From Streptomyces hiroshimensis (lineage in GTDB: Bacteria > Actinomycetota > Actinomycetes > Streptomycetales > Streptomycetaceae), in the NCBI RefSeq assembly GCF_014650335.1, contig NZ_BMUT01000002.1:296725-360724 (forward strand): 64,000 nt of DNA, given 5' to 3'. The notes beneath the pieces are model-generated. The model was not told where the DNA came from. It did no database searches and worked only from the letters and a program-made list of their open reading frames with translations. Shown here one piece after another: positions 62,967 to 64,000 of the stretch (within the stretch, counting starts at the first letter, position 1; every line of letters starts with the position of its first letter). Both the position numbers and the translations under genes were made by a program.

Positions 62967-63887
62967 CTACTTGTCCTTGCGGACCTCGTTGCGGACCTTG
63001 GCGGTCGCCTCGGCCAGTTCCTGGACGGACATCGTCTTGCCGGTGGAGGCCTCTCCGTAGGGCGACTTGCCCGGGGCCGTATGCCGGACAATGCCCATGG
63101 CGCTCGAGTCGCTCCAGAGGCAGCTGCTGGCCTCGCTGGAGCTCGACATGGCGCCCGCGGTGAACGTGGCCTTCTGGAGCCGGCACTTCATGACTGCCCC
63201 GTCGAAGCCGCTCGGTGAGAACTCAGTCCAGGGCGTGACCGTCTCGATCTTGTAGCCCTGCATGGTTCCTTCGTTCTTCTTCTGGTTCTCCTCCATCTTC
63301 GCGATCATCGCGTCGACGGTCTTCGAAGGGTCGGAGAGCTCGCCGTAGACACCCGTGACCGAGAGCGACATCTTCTCGGCGCTGGTGTAAGCACCCGACA
63401 CGCCCGTGCCGTTGGTGATGCCGAGCTCCTTGGCGCCCTTGTCGTCGGTGAGGTCCTTCGTGTCCGTCTGCTTGGCGCCCGGAGAGCTCACGCTGGCCTT
63501 CGTGTACTTGCCGTCCAGCAGCTTGTCCGGCATCACGATGGTGTACGGCTTGACCTCACCGTCGCCGCCGCCCATGAAATACATCGCACCCGCGATGAGC
63601 GCGCCCACGACCGCCACGGCGCCGATCGTGATGCCGATCGCCTTGCCCTTGCCGCCGCTCTGGGGCGGGACCGGCGGGGGGTACTGGCCGGGGTAGCCGG
63701 GCTGGGGCTGCTGGGGGGCGCCCCAGGGCTGCTGCGGCTGCTGGGGGGCGCCGTACGGCGTGCCCGGGGGCGGCGGGGGCGGCGGCGGGTAACCGTAACC
63801 GGGCTGGCCGGCGGGCGCCCCCTGGGCGTAGGGGCCCGGCTGCTGGGGCGGCTGCTGGCCGTACGGGCCCGGCTGGTTGTAGCTCAT
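62967..63887 (-). CDS. proline-rich membrane-anchored protein
   Basis: 306 residues from ATG 63887. The first 95 residues are Pro/Gly/Gln/Tyr-rich (SYNQPGPYGQQPPQQP), followed by one membrane helix (AIGITIGAVAVVGALIAGAMYFM) and a 170-residue extracytoplasmic domain (YTIVMPDKLLDGKYTK, TGVYGELSDPSKTVDAMI, two cysteines MKCRLQK and SSCLWSD). This layout is common in Streptomyces surface proteins; function unknown. Ends near the hypothetical gene at 62912 (convergent). Confidence 0.83.
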   Translation of the reverse strand: MSYNQPGPYGQQPPQQPGPYAQGAPAGQPGYGYPPPPPPPPGTPYGAPQQPQQPWGAPQQPQPGYPGQYPPPVPPQSGGKGKAIGITIGAVAVVGALIAGAMYFMGGGDGEVKPYTIVMPDKLLDGKYTKASVSSPGAKQTDTKDLTDDKGAKELGITNGTGVSGAYTSAEKMSLSVTGVYGELSDPSKTVDAMIAKMEENQKKNEGTMQGYKIETVTPWTEFSPSGFDGAVMKCRLQKATFTAGAMSSSSEASSCLWSDSSAMGIVRHTAPGKSPYGEASTGKTMSVQELAEATAKVRNEVRKDK

Positions 63888-64000
63888 TGCGACTCTCTCG
63901 ATCCGTGGGGGGACTCGTGTGACAGTCCCGCTATCCTTCCGGATCTCCAGGCGGGTCTTAGCGCTGTGCGGCAACGGTTTCGGAACAGTTGCCGCACGGC

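Overview
The window reads as chromosomal DNA of a high-GC actinomycete, almost certainly Streptomyces. GTG starts are frequent, GC is very high with strong third-position bias, and it carries a melC1-melC2 melanin operon, a mycothiol-linked nitroreductase homologue, an Fe/Zn superoxide dismutase behind a Nur-type box, and the tig-clpP1-clpP2-clpX locus. About 52 protein genes and two tRNAs are supportable. No insertion sequence, prophage, CRISPR array or rRNA is visible.

Layout. 116-9435 (minus strand): a six-gene signalling operon, transcribed glnX-like sensor, glnH-like binding protein, coiled-coil protein, PknG-type kinase, zinc-ribbon PP2C phosphatase, VWA protein. 9674-10961: tyrosinase operon. 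11464-15039: sugar operon (ROK regulator, GH4 glycosidase, BadF-type kinase). 15169-23310: FBP-domain protein, MscS channel, HNH protein, secreted GH84-type enzyme, malQ, small membrane protein. 23501-24475: acyl-ACP desaturase with an operator-like palindrome, followed by 583 bases of repeat-rich noncoding DNA. 25059-40758: peptidase-rich block (two PepN paralogues, V8-like and S8 proteases) with asd, a Tat-exported phosphoesterase and a mycothiol nitroreductase-like protein. 41663-47910: sodF, three related amino-acid permeases and bioY. 48078-54139: rpiB, Nei-type glycosylase, Eis-like acetyltransferase, SpoIIE-type phosphatase, MESH1-like hydrolase, acyltransferase. 54214-59271: tRNA-Gly, tRNA-Pro, tig, clpP1, clpP2, clpX. 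59440-63887: small accessory-looking genes, including a frameshifted Rpn/PD-(D/E)XK-like gene and a minimal GntR regulator.

How the genes work together. The leftmost operon is the strongest candidate for a little-described system. In mycobacteria and corynebacteria a periplasmic amino-acid binder (GlnH) signals through a four-helix membrane protein (GlnX) to the soluble kinase PknG. Here that core is joined, in one tightly packed operon, by a coiled-coil protein translationally coupled to the kinase, a PP2C phosphatase with two zinc ribbons, and a VWA protein. This suggests a complete sense, phosphorylate, dephosphorylate and effector module.

The ClpP1P2X block with trigger factor is a protein quality-control unit, with a site matching the ClgR motif upstream of clpP1. 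Start codons were chosen by Shine-Dalgarno position and homology. Family assignments are from recognisable motifs, and no database search was run.
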